Shown: positions 45,178 to 53,291 of the stretch, in pieces
How positions within the stretch are numbered: position 1 is the first letter of the stretch
How the letters are laid out: every line of letters starts with the position of its first letter
DNA from: Alkaliphilus metalliredigens QYMF
Lineage (GTDB): Bacteria; Bacillota; Clostridia; Peptostreptococcales; Natronincolaceae
NCBI RefSeq assembly: GCF_000016985.1
Contig: NC_009633.1
Location: 1,302,001 to 1,366,000 of the forward strand
Length of the DNA: 64,000 nucleotides
Reading direction: 5' to 3'
Program-made: the position numbers and the translations under genes
The notes under the pieces: generated by a model
The model's database searches: none
Told to the model about the DNA's origin: nothing
The model's input: only the letters and a program-made list of their open reading frames with translations

Positions 45178-45849
45178 ATGCAGATAGCAGAGAGGTTAGC
45201 AAAAGAGACTACCCGAGATTATGCATTGCGCATTCTGAAATATAACATTATTATGTTGGAATTAAAACCTGGAAGTATTGTCAGTGAGAATGAGCTGGCC
45301 ACTGAAATAGGTGTGTCTCGTACACCAGTACGAGAGGCTTTGATTGAATTAAGCAAAACACAAATTGTTGAAATTTATCCGCAAAAAGGCAGTGTTGTAT
45401 CAAAAATACGCCATAATCTAATTGAAGAAGCGCGTTTTTTAAGACTTGTGCTTGAAAATGCCGTGGTAGAACTAGCGTGTGACTATGCCAGTGAAAGTGA
45501 CCTGGAGATACTAAAAGAAAGTATAAAGTTGCAAGAGTTTTATACTGAGAACTATTCACCGGATAAGCTTTTAGAAGAGGACAATAAGTTTCACAAATAT
45601 ATTTTTGAGATATGCAACAAGGTACAAACATATTCTTTGATGGATAGTATGACTGCACATTTCGATCGAGTTAGAAACATGAGCCTGCATACTGTAAAAG
45701 ACATTAAGATTGTGGAGGATCATAAAAAAATTGTGAGTGCTATTGAGAATAAAGACAAAGAAAAGGCCAAGGCATTCATGACAAAACATCTCTCCCGATA
45801 TCAAATTGATAAAGATGAAATTATGGAAAAATATCCTGATTATTTTTAA
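45178..45849 (+). CDS. GntR-family regulator (FCD type) of the hexuronate operon
   Basis: The product has 223 residues. The winged helix includes ELATEIGVSRTPVREALIEL (about 40-60), and FCD follows with ligand-site histidines in EDNKFHKYIFE and KHLSRYQ. It is less like the two GntR proteins at 9-10.6 kb than those are to each other. It is last in the hexuronate gene set and probably represses the promoter at 37740 until a pathway intermediate binds. AAGGAGTG lies somewhat far (about 14 nt) from ATG 45178. Confidence 0.88.
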   Translation: MQIAERLAKETTRDYALRILKYNIIMLELKPGSIVSENELATEIGVSRTPVREALIELSKTQIVEIYPQKGSVVSKIRHNLIEEARFLRLVLENAVVELACDYASESDLEILKESIKLQEFYTENYSPDKLLEEDNKFHKYIFEICNKVQTYSLMDSMTAHFDRVRNMSLHTVKDIKIVEDHKKIVSAIENKDKEKAKAFMTKHLSRYQIDKDEIMEKYPDYF

Positions 45850-45904
45850 TTTTAAGTTCATAAAAGGTTGTATGGAAATAGAAAACGGTGTAAAAAAGTG
45901 GTCA

Positions 45905-46519
45905 TTACATAGAAATAGCTTCTGCTATATCATGTGTCACCATAATAGCCGTTTTCTTTTCTTTTTTGATAATTCCTGCGATATCGTCACTAACAGCCAG
46001 ACGACTTTGATAGTCTAAAGCTGAAAAGGGTTCATCTAATAGAAGTAACTCAGGTTCAATTGCTAAGGTTCGAATTAAGGCAACTCTCTGGCGCATACCA
46101 CCGGAAAGTTGATTAGGGTAATGATTTTTAAATTCAGCCAAGCCATAGGTATCTAAGAGCTTCTCAACGCGATTTATGTTTTGTGCAGTTACTTTATTTT
46201 GGATTTCAAGACCGATCAATACATTCTCCATGATTGTTCGCCAACGAAAGAGGTGATCGCTTTGAAACATGTAACCTACACTTTTATTGGTGCTCTTGAT
46301 TTGGTTTCCATTAATAAAGACTTCTCCTGAGCTAGGTTTCATAAGACCAGCTATAATAGACAGTATTGTAGACTTACCACAACCGCTGGGACCTACAATA
46401 ATAACAATTTCACCACGATCCACATCAAAGGATAGCTTATCCAATGCCTTCGTTTCCTCGTCTAAGGTATGATAGGTCTTGGATACACCTCTAATTTCAA
46501 CAAATTTTGTATCTCCCAT
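45905..46519 (-). pseudogene. N-terminal part of the split ABC ATPase gene
   Basis: The frame encodes 204 residues with Walker A (GPSGCGKSTIL), Q-loop (MFQSDHLF), signature (LSGGMRQRVALIR), Walker B (ELLLLDEP) and H-loop (VTHD). It stops just after IAEAISM, at the island junction, because the island supplies a TAA. The missing about 55 residues are at 25999-26190. All nucleotide-binding motifs are kept, so a short protein could still be made. GAGGAGGAACAC precedes the ATG. Relatives serve sulfonate, nitrate or thiamine-precursor transporters. Confidence 0.92.
45915..45928. other. Right attachment core (attR) of the island
   Basis: Identical to 26177-26190. The flank on the right continues the ATPase coding sequence; the flank on the left is island sequence that creates the premature TAA. 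Confidence 0.8.
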
Positions 46520-46642
46520 ATGTGTTCCTCCTCTTGAAACAAAATCAAGGCATAATAATCCATATGATATATTCTATGAAAAAGGCATGATTATGTGACA
46601 GTATACAGCTGATAGAGAAGGATTACCGTAAATTGATAACAA

Positions 46643-46703
46643 AAAAAGATGGCTAAATTAGCCATCTTTTTCTGGAAAGAAAAAAACTGCCCAAAGGGCA
46701 GTT
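46643..46703 (-). terminator. Two hairpins after the cold-shock gene
   Basis: AACTGCCC/GGGCAGTT (46685-46703) with a T run on the minus strand is the terminator of the cold-shock gene. AAAAAGATGGC/GCCATCTTTTT (46643-46671) follows and could act in both directions. Confidence 0.85.
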
Positions 46704-46709
46704 ATTTTA

Positions 46710-46910
46710 CTATAATTTAGCTACGTTCTCAGCTTGAGGTCCTCTGTTTCCTTCAACTACGTTGAATTCAACTTTTTGTCCTTCTTCTAATGTTTTGAAT
46801 CCGTCTCCAGTGATTGCTGAGAAATGTACGAATACGTCATCTCCACCTTCTACTTCGATAAATCCAAATCCTTTTTCTGAGTTAAACCATTTTACTGTAC
46901 CTGTTTTCAT
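46710..46910 (-). CDS. cspA: Cold-shock protein
   Basis: The product has 66 residues, a single cold-shock domain with both RNA-binding motifs: KGFGFIE (about residues 13-19) and VFVHFSAI (about 27-34). These proteins melt RNA structure. Length is standard. The start follows GGAGGTTTCAAA. The leader upstream is long and structured, as usual for this family. The gene is upstream of the split ATPase gene on the same strand. Confidence 0.97.
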   Translation of the reverse strand: MKTGTVKWFNSEKGFGFIEVEGGDDVFVHFSAITGDGFKTLEEGQKVEFNVVEGNRGPQAENVAKL

Positions 46911-46964
46911 TTTGAAACCTCCAAATAATTAATATGATTTGTTGCCATAGATGAATACAAAGAA

Positions 46965-47037
46965 TTCACATATTACAAAGAGTACCAGTGGAGAAATATT
47001 TGATATCTGTTGCTTGATATCCTTTATAATATGTGAA
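46965..47037 (-). promoter_or_regulatory. Structured leader of the cold-shock gene
   Basis: TTCACATATTACAAAG (46965-46980) pairs with CTTTATAATATGTGAA (47022-47037) with one wobble. Inside it GATATC (47002) and GATATC (47016) form a second stem. A cold-sensing 5' leader is plausible; a promoter was not pinned down. Confidence 0.5.
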
Positions 47038-47165
47038 TCATGAACTCCTTCTATACAACTAAATATATTTTACCATCTTGATGGAATACTGTCAACAAAA
47101 ATGATAAAATTTTCTTGAAAGAATTTTTTAATGGTTATTTAGTCATAAAACAAGGAGTGGGTTCA

Positions 47166-47660
47166 TTGTCTAAAATCGAGTCTTTTAGTCCTATCATTGA
47201 TGCAAACAGTCATATATTGATATTAGGGTCCATACCAAGTGTACAGTCATTACAGGAAGGTAAATACTATGGTAATCCTAGGAATCAGTTCTGGAAAATC
47301 ATTTACGAGGTATTGGGACAACCTTTTCAGGAAGACTATGGGAAAAAAGTTCAATTTATTAAGGAACATGGGATTGCCATTTGGGATGTCATCGAATCCT
47401 GCCATCGGGAAGGAAGTCTAGACTCAAATATTAAAGAAGAGAGGCCAAATGATTTCAATACATTTTTAAAAAGTTATCCTAGGATAAAATATGTCTTATT
47501 TAATGGCACAAAGGCCCATGATACTTTCAGAAGAAAGGTCGGGTTTTCCTTTGAGGATAAGATATTTCACAAGCTTCCCTCTTCAAGTCCAGCCCATACC
47601 ATGAAAATTGGGAACAAGATAGAAGAATGGAAAGTGTTACTAAAGTACACCCAAGGATAA
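47166..47660 (+). CDS. Uracil/hypoxanthine-DNA glycosylase family protein
   Basis: The product has about 164 residues of the uracil-DNA glycosylase superfamily, in the branch with Mug-like and DNA-deoxyinosine glycosylases. Motif 1 is LILGSIPS followed by YYGNPRNQFW, and the C-terminal motif is LPSSSPAHTM. These enzymes remove deaminated bases. TTG 47166 is chosen because AAGGAG lies 8 nt before it; the frame extends to 47115 without a site. It is on the opposite strand from the cold-shock gene. Confidence 0.85.
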   Translation: MSKIESFSPIIDANSHILILGSIPSVQSLQEGKYYGNPRNQFWKIIYEVLGQPFQEDYGKKVQFIKEHGIAIWDVIESCHREGSLDSNIKEERPNDFNTFLKSYPRIKYVLFNGTKAHDTFRRKVGFSFEDKIFHKLPSSSPAHTMKIGNKIEEWKVLLKYTQG

Positions 47661-47719
47661 GAGGAAAGAGTAAGCTGCTATTCATAGGATGGTAACTTTT
47701 CTGAATGAGGAGATGATCC

Positions 47720-47748
47720 TTTACCCCGAACGAATGTTCAGGTATAAT
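47720..47748 (+). promoter_or_regulatory. Promoter with a LexA-type SOS box
   Basis: TTTACC (47720-47725) and TATAAT (47743-47748) are 17 bp apart. CGAACGAATGTTCA (47727-47740) between them contains GAAC-N4-GTTC, the Firmicute LexA/DinR core. Downstream, 47754-47791 has a 12-bp direct repeat (GAAGACAGCCAA) about 2.5 times. Confidence 0.7.
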
Positions 47749-47804
47749 GGCAGAAGAAGACAGCCAAGAAGACAGCCAAGAAGACAGCTCAAGGGGGGAC
47801 AGAT

Positions 47805-49019
47805 GTGCATATTATATTTGCAATACTTTGGTTTATTGCATTGCTCGGGGTGATCATTGGTGTCAACTATCCTGAAAAGGTGCTCTGGGGTTCAAAAACA
47901 AAAACTGAGGGTAAAGTCCTGAAAACCTATGGGATGGCATTGATCATATTTTTTCTTTTGTTTGGAATATCTCTAGAATATTTAGAGGGGATTAATGAAC
48001 AAGGTGATTATGTTTTACAAGGGAACCTACACAACAAAGAGGATTCGGAAATAGGCGAAGATTATAGGGATTACGAAGAAGTTAAAGATAAAAAAATAAG
48101 TGAAGTGAAAGAGCCGGAGCAGGTAAAGCATCACGATGATGAATTGAATTTGTCAAATGAAGTATTAAAAATACATTTTATAGATGTGGGTCAAGGGGAT
48201 GCGACATTGATCATGACACCGGCGGGGAAGACTATACTGGTAGATGCAGGAGATCGTAATCAAGGAGAGACGGTTGTATCTTATATAAAAGCACAAGGAA
48301 TTGAAACCATCGATTTATTGATTGCAAGTCATCCCCATGCAGATCATATTGGTGGAATGGCTTCAGTGGTGCAAGTCTTTGAAATTGGAGAAGTATATAT
48401 GCCTGAGGTGACGGCGAATACAAAAACATTTGAAACCTTACTATTGGCCATAAAAGAAAAAAATCTAAAGATCAAGAAAGCAAAGGCTGGGGTGGAATTT
48501 AACATTGACTCAAGCATAAGGGCATTATTGATCGCACCTCATAGTGAACATTATAGCAGTTTAAATGATTATTCGGCAGTTTTAAGAGTAGACCATGGAG
48601 AAAACAGCTTTTTAATTACAGGGGATGTTGAAGCGCAATCTGAAAATGAGATGCTTAAAAGTAAATATCCTCTTCAAGTAGATGTCCTGAGGGTCTCTCA
48701 TCATGGGAGTAATAGTTCTACAATTCCAGCATTTTTAGAGGCAGTAGCGCCTACATATGGTGTGATTTCTGTAGGGGCAGAAAATAGATATGGACATCCG
48801 CACAAAGAGTTAATGGAAAGGCTAGGGGCATTCGGAATGACTGTGTATCGTACCGATGAGGCAGGAACAATTGTGGCGACATCAGATGGACGTGAGATTA
48901 GCTTTGATACAGTTCCTTCTATTCAAGGAGCAGGAAGACAACGTAACAGTGAATTGGGTGGAAACATAGATATTAAAGAGTGGCTTCTAGATGGAATCTT
49001 AAATAAGATATTTGATTAA
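47805..49019 (+). CDS. ComEC/Rec2-like metallo-beta-lactamase-fold protein
   Basis: The product has 404 residues. Two N-terminal membrane segments (about 3-21 and 43-60) and an acidic linker are followed by the hydrolase domain seen at the C-terminus of ComEC: FIDVGQGDATLI, SHPHADHIGG (about residue 174-183), LITGDVE and VSHHGSNSST. It lacks the ComEC channel, so it is not a DNA-uptake pore. Stand-alone members are membrane-anchored or secreted hydrolases, possibly nucleases. The start is GTG after GGGGGG. The LexA-type box upstream suggests damage induction. Confidence 0.85.
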   Translation: MHIIFAILWFIALLGVIIGVNYPEKVLWGSKTKTEGKVLKTYGMALIIFFLLFGISLEYLEGINEQGDYVLQGNLHNKEDSEIGEDYRDYEEVKDKKISEVKEPEQVKHHDDELNLSNEVLKIHFIDVGQGDATLIMTPAGKTILVDAGDRNQGETVVSYIKAQGIETIDLLIASHPHADHIGGMASVVQVFEIGEVYMPEVTANTKTFETLLLAIKEKNLKIKKAKAGVEFNIDSSIRALLIAPHSEHYSSLNDYSAVLRVDHGENSFLITGDVEAQSENEMLKSKYPLQVDVLRVSHHGSNSSTIPAFLEAVAPTYGVISVGAENRYGHPHKELMERLGAFGMTVYRTDEAGTIVATSDGREISFDTVPSIQGAGRQRNSELGGNIDIKEWLLDGILNKIFD

Positions 49020-49037
49020 TCAATGGGGGTGAATCAT

Positions 49038-49238
49038 ATGAAAGTGATTATAGATCGTTTTGAAGGAAAATACGTTGTTGTGGAGCTTTTGGATCAAACA
49101 ATGGTAGATATGCCTATTCAATTAGTTCCCTTAAATGCAAAAGAAGGGGATGTACTTGAAATAAAAGTAGATTCAGAAGAAACCAAAAGAAGAAAAGCAA
49201 GGATTACAAAGCTTATGGATGAACTATGGGATAAATAG
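49038..49238 (+). CDS. DUF3006 protein
   Basis: The product has 66 residues, a small beta-rich domain (MKVIIDRFEGKYVVVELLD, then EGDVLEIK). DUF3006 genes commonly follow ComEC-like hydrolase genes, as here after 18 nt, so the two probably work together. GGGGGTGA precedes ATG 49038; the longer frame to 49023 is less likely. The function is unknown. Confidence 0.85.
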   Translation: MKVIIDRFEGKYVVVELLDQTMVDMPIQLVPLNAKEGDVLEIKVDSEETKRRKARITKLMDELWDK

Positions 49239-49299
49239 CAAGGTTAAAAAGTACATTGTGATTAAATGATTAAAAAAACGTAGATAGGGAATGCTGAAT

Positions 49300-49328
49300 A
49301 TAAAATGAGACTTAATCTAGGGGGAGTC
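49300..49328 (+). repeat. Dispersed GAGACTTAATCTAG leader element
   Basis: A copy of the core of the 125-bp repeat (GAGACTTAATCTAGGGGGAG) lies in the intergenic region about 120 nt before the next start. Confidence 0.5.
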
Positions 49329-49449
49329 ATCCATAATTATCCAACAATTTAAATGAGAAATTAGCACTATTTTGGAGGAAACTAGCAGGAAAACAAGAAA
49401 AAATGTTGAATAACTCATGATAGAAAACTATTTTGGAGGGTGTTTCAAT

Positions 49450-49638
49450 ATGCCAATATTTTTTAAGTTGAGTATCACGGTTTTTTTACTGGTTGGGATT
49501 CTAAAACCCCAAATAGCTTGGCAATTATCTGAGGAGTGGAAAATTAAGGGCCAAGAGCCTAGTGAAGGGTATTTGCTTATCACAAGGTTTATGTCTATTG
49601 GAGTACTGGCTGTCATATGGATCATACTGCCTAGTTGA
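49450..49638 (+). CDS. Small two-helix membrane protein (DUF6199-like)
   Basis: The product has 62 residues with hydrophobic ends (about 5-22 and 46-60) and a central WQLSEEWKIKGQEPSEGYL block, which resembles DUF6199-type proteins. GGAGGGTG lies before ATG 49450; the frame to 49417 has no site. No function is known. Confidence 0.65.
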   Translation: MPIFFKLSITVFLLVGILKPQIAWQLSEEWKIKGQEPSEGYLLITRFMSIGVLAVIWIILPS

Positions 49639-49661
49639 AAAATGAATATAAGTGTATATAT

Positions 49662-49693
49662 AAACAGGTAGTTTCGTTTGAAACTACCTGTTT
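49662..49693. terminator. Bidirectional terminator between converging small genes
   Basis: AAACAGGTAGTTTC pairs perfectly with GAAACTACCTGTTT around GTTT. Confidence 0.8.
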
Positions 49694-49703
49694 TATCAAT
49701 ATT

Positions 49704-49883
49704 TTACTGCATATCGTCTCGATGCTCTACTAAATCTATGGCACCTAACACGACATGGGCCAATCCGAAACCAATTATACCAGCAGTAATCATTGGCGTC
49801 ATCCTTTTACGCTTCATTACAGTTCCTGTGGCTGTTACAACAGTACCTAATACAGTTGGGATTAATCCTTCTTGAACTTTCAT
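49704..49883 (-). CDS. Small hypothetical membrane protein
   Basis: The product has 59 residues with two hydrophobic stretches (IPTVLGTVVTATGTV and TAGIIGFGLAHVVLGAIDL) around a basic KRKR turn, ending VEHRDDMQ. AAGGAGG lies about 10 nt before ATG 49883. The family is not recognised. Confidence 0.6.
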   Translation of the reverse strand: MKVQEGLIPTVLGTVVTATGTVMKRKRMTPMITAGIIGFGLAHVVLGAIDLVEHRDDMQ

Positions 49884-50179
49884 AAAAAGAACGCCTCCTT
49901 TTTTGTTAATGAAGTTCTCTAATAGTATCATACAATGAGTTGCTTTTTATCCATATCAGGCACAGTAAGATAATGTAAAAGATGGTTGCAAATGATTTAA
50001 TAATACTTTAAATTGGTGTTCTGATTACCTTTAAAACAAATGGATAAATCTACAAAGGATATAAATGACTAAATTATGGTAAAAAAAGTGAATAAGAAGC
50101 TACTAAGGACAAAAATTGACGAAAGTGACTTTCGAGGATATACTTTCTCTAAAAGAAAAGCAATTAGGAGGTACAACAG

Positions 50180-51484
50180 ATGAATTGGAAAATCATATCA
50201 ATGATGGTTTTAATCATATTTTTTGCCACGGGTTTGATGGCATGTCAGCAACACAACGAGAGTACAGAGGAAGAAGAAACAGTTTTAATCATAGAGGAAC
50301 CACAAGAAGGAGAATTACAAGTAGAAGAATTAGAAATAGAGGAAATCCAGATCATTGAAGGGTTGATTCAAGAGATGACATTAGAAGAAAAGATAGGTCA
50401 GTTGTTTATGCCAGCCTTTAGAAGTGATCATGAAGGACGACCTCTAAAGAAAATAAATGAATCGGTAAAAGAACAAATCAAACAGTATCATTTAGGTGGT
50501 ATCATCTTATTTGCTGAAAACATTGAATCGATTGACCAGACAAAAAAATTGATCGATGACATGCAAAAAAACAGTCGCCTTCCTATGTTCATTGCAGTCG
50601 ATGAGGAGGGAGGCAGAGTCACGCGATTGAATCATAGTCGATCTCAACTTCCTGCTACTCAACTTCCAGGAAATGAAGTGCTAGGAAAAACAAAGGATCC
50701 CACACTATCCTATGAGGTAGGGCGATTATTGGGAAGAGAGCTATTATCTCTTGGATTTAATATGAATCTAGCCCCGGTGGCAGATGTCAATACAAATGCC
50801 AAAAATCCCGTCATAGGAGACCGTTCCTTTAGTGATAATCCCCAAGAAGTAGGAATCATGGCAAGTGAGATGGCGAGAGGATTACAAAATGAAAATGTAA
50901 GTGCTGTATTCAAGCATTTTCCTGGACATGGAGATACTGAATTTGACACGCATCATCAAGCTGTTGTCATTAATCATGATTTGGAGCGGCTACAGTCGGT
51001 AGAATGGGTTCCCTTTCGGAAGGGAATCGAGGTGAGTGTTGATGCAATCATGACGGCCCATATACAAATGCCACAAATAACGGGAAATGATTTTCCCGCC
51101 ACGCTGTCTAGCAAGATCATTACAGAAATCCTAAGGGAGGAAATGGGATATGAAGGGATGGTCATTACGGATGCTTTGGAAATGTCAGCTGTTTCCCAGC
51201 ATTATACCTCGGCAGAAGCAGCAGTATTAGCCATTGAAGCAGGAGTGGATATTCTTTTGATGCCTAGGTCATTAGAGGAGGCCTATGGGGGGGTCCTTGA
51301 GGCAGTATCCCTTGGTTTGATCACTGAGGAAAGAATAGAGGAATCAGTTCGTAGGATTCTTCAAGTTAAGCTTAAAAGAGGTGTTTTAGAGGGATCCCAG
51401 ACTAAAGAAGACCCATTTGAGGTGATTGGTTCTGCTTACCATGCAAAAATTGTGAAAGAAATAATGAATAAGCTAGGAAGATAG
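50180..51484 (+). CDS. nagZ: Beta-N-acetylhexosaminidase (glycoside hydrolase family 3), lipoprotein
   Basis: The product has 434 residues. A lipoprotein signal ends at Cys22 (ATGLMAC). An acidic linker (about 28-50) precedes the family 3 TIM barrel. The signature KHFPGHGDTEFDTHHQ, with the catalytic His of NagZ enzymes, is at about residue 240, and the nucleophile Asp is in ITDALEMSAV. It would release N-acetylglucosamine from cell-wall muropeptides outside the cell. TAGGAGG precedes the ATG. Confidence 0.93.
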   Translation: MNWKIISMMVLIIFFATGLMACQQHNESTEEEETVLIIEEPQEGELQVEELEIEEIQIIEGLIQEMTLEEKIGQLFMPAFRSDHEGRPLKKINESVKEQIKQYHLGGIILFAENIESIDQTKKLIDDMQKNSRLPMFIAVDEEGGRVTRLNHSRSQLPATQLPGNEVLGKTKDPTLSYEVGRLLGRELLSLGFNMNLAPVADVNTNAKNPVIGDRSFSDNPQEVGIMASEMARGLQNENVSAVFKHFPGHGDTEFDTHHQAVVINHDLERLQSVEWVPFRKGIEVSVDAIMTAHIQMPQITGNDFPATLSSKIITEILREEMGYEGMVITDALEMSAVSQHYTSAEAAVLAIEAGVDILLMPRSLEEAYGGVLEAVSLGLITEERIEESVRRILQVKLKRGVLEGSQTKEDPFEVIGSAYHAKIVKEIMNKLGR

Positions 51485-51670
51485 AAGATATGGTCCCATA
51501 AGGGAAGAATTTTATAGATAAGCCTGCTAATGTCTTGTGAGATTCGGTGAGAGTATGAGGAATATATATAGAGAGTATGAGGGAATTTGTGGGTAAAAAT
51601 AGAATGTGATAGGCTATAGTAGGGTTGGAAAAACAAGAATCCCAAAAAAATTATAGGAGATGATTTTGTT

Positions 51671-53002
51671 TTGAGTAATTTGAATAGCGATGATGTTAGG
51701 CGGATGGTTAAAGAAGAGAATGTGAGGTTCATCCACCTGCAGTTTACGGACATTTTTGGAAAACTAAAAAATGTAGCCATCACACCACAACAATTGGATA
51801 CAGCATTAGACAATGAAATTATGTTTGATGGATCTTCAATTGATGGTTTCACAGGTGTAGAAGAATCTGACATGTATTTAGCGCCAGACCCTTCGACTTT
51901 CGTTATTTTTCCTTGGGTTTCAAATGGTTTCGGAACGGTAGCAAGAATGATTTGTGATGTATATAAACCAGATGGAAGTCACTTTGAAGGATGTCCTCGT
52001 GGAATTTTAAAGAGAACATTAAGTGAGTTAAAAGAATACGGTTTTGATTACTTTGTAGGTCCAGAAGTGGAGTTCTTCTTATTTGAAAGAGATGCAAATG
52101 GAAATCCTACTAGGGAAATTAATGATCATGCGGGATATTTCGATTTAGCCCCAACTGATGAAGGTGAGATTGCCCGTAGACATATGTGTCTAACACTTGA
52201 AGAGATGGGATTCTATATTGAAATGTCACACCATGAAGCCGCACCGGGACAGCATGAAATCGGATTTAGATATGATGATGCACTGACTACAGCAGACAAT
52301 GTGTCAACATTTAAGCAGGTTGTTAAAACCATTGCAAAAGAACATAAATTACATGCCACATTTATGCCTAAGCCCTTAACGGGAAAACATGGGACCTGTA
52401 TGCATTTAAACCAATCCCTATATAAAGATGGTAAAAATGCCTTTGTAGATACAAATGATGAACTACAATTAAGCCAGGAAGCCTACTATTTTATTGGTGG
52501 ACTGATTAAATATGCTAGAGAATTTGCAGCCATTACCAATGCCACTGTTAATTCCTACAAACGATTTGTACCAGGATTTGAAGCCCCTACAGACATTGCA
52601 TGGGCAACGGCCAATCGATCACCTTTGATTAGAATACCAGCAAAGCGGGGAGAGGCCACAAGGGTAGAACTACGGAATCCAGATCCAACAGCCAATCATT
52701 ATTTAGCCTTTGCGGCGGCATTGGCAGCAGGATTAGAAGGAATTAAGAATAAAATTATTCCTCCTGAATGCTGTAATGTAAATATGTATGATATAGATGA
52801 AAAAATTAAAGAAAAACAAGATATTGAAAAGTTTCCTAGTGATTTAAGAGAAGCCATCAATGAACTTGAAAATAGTGAATTGATGAAAAAGACATTAGGA
52901 GAACATACCCATAGAACATATATTGCGGCAAAGAAAGCCGAGTGGAATGAATATGCCCACCAAATCCATGATTGGGAATTCAAACGATATTTAAATGAAT
53001 AG
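51671..53002 (+). CDS. glnA: Glutamine synthetase type I
   Basis: The product has 443 residues, the Firmicute GSI-alpha length. It makes glutamine from glutamate, ammonia and ATP. Motifs: FDGSSIDGF, EVEFFLFE, EAAPGQHEIGFRYDDALTTADN, KPLTGKHGTCMHLNQSL and RVELRNPDPTANHYLAFAA. The Tyr adenylylation loop of proteobacterial enzymes is absent, as in other Firmicutes. The start TTG 51671 follows AGGAG at about 10 nt. No GlnR gene is adjacent. Confidence 0.95.
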   Translation: MSNLNSDDVRRMVKEENVRFIHLQFTDIFGKLKNVAITPQQLDTALDNEIMFDGSSIDGFTGVEESDMYLAPDPSTFVIFPWVSNGFGTVARMICDVYKPDGSHFEGCPRGILKRTLSELKEYGFDYFVGPEVEFFLFERDANGNPTREINDHAGYFDLAPTDEGEIARRHMCLTLEEMGFYIEMSHHEAAPGQHEIGFRYDDALTTADNVSTFKQVVKTIAKEHKLHATFMPKPLTGKHGTCMHLNQSLYKDGKNAFVDTNDELQLSQEAYYFIGGLIKYAREFAAITNATVNSYKRFVPGFEAPTDIAWATANRSPLIRIPAKRGEATRVELRNPDPTANHYLAFAAALAAGLEGIKNKIIPPECCNVNMYDIDEKIKEKQDIEKFPSDLREAINELENSELMKKTLGEHTHRTYIAAKKAEWNEYAHQIHDWEFKRYLNE

Positions 53003-53039
53003 AAGTTAATATGATGAGAAGAATAAACTAAAATCAATC

Positions 53040-53086
53040 AATAATGAGAAAGGCAGGGATGCTAAGTCCTTGTCTTTCTCATTATT
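53040..53086 (+). terminator. Hairpin after glnA
   Basis: AATAATGAGAAAG (53040-53052) pairs with CTTTCTCATTATT (53074-53086), extended by weaker inner pairs. There is no T run downstream, so terminator function is probable but not certain. Confidence 0.6.
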
Positions 53087-53199
53087 CAGAAGGAGATAGA
53101 CTTAAGACTAAATCATTTTCGTTGGAGTGTATCAGAGAAATAAGCATCTCTTATGGATTATACTAGGGAAAAATGCAAAAATCTAGTATAATATAATGA

Positions 53200-53220
53200 A
53201 TAAAACCAGACTTAATCTAG
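53200..53220 (+). repeat. Dispersed GACTTAATCTAG leader element
   Basis: CAGACTTAATCTAG after a TATAAT-rich stretch resembles the core of the 125-bp repeat and lies 72 nt before the response regulator start. Confidence 0.4.
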
Positions 53221-53291
53221 TGGAAGCTTTGACTCCCATGGAGATAACAATATTATTGATGACAAGGTAGACATACCAAAGGAGGGACAAA

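Larger units (their letters stand above)
26184..45921. mobile_element. Integrated 19.7-kb island inside an ABC ATPase gene
   Basis: The segment lies between two identical 14-bp cores that split one gene. It encodes a large serine recombinase, a histidine kinase, a flavoprotein, an agr-like locus, a cyclophilin, a germination receptor operon, a TRAP transporter and the upper hexuronate pathway. Precise recombination between cores would rejoin the ATPase gene in frame. No phage structural, conjugation or replication genes were recognised. The recombinase lies mid-island rather than at an end, so assembly in several steps is possible. Confidence 0.8.

Noticed and set aside
26184-45921. Prophage
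   Set aside because: No capsid, tail, terminase, lysis or replication genes were recognised; the cargo is metabolic and sporulation-related.
45905-46519. Complete short ABC ATPase
   Set aside because: It ends just after the H-loop at the island core, and its missing C-terminal part is found in register at 25999-26190.
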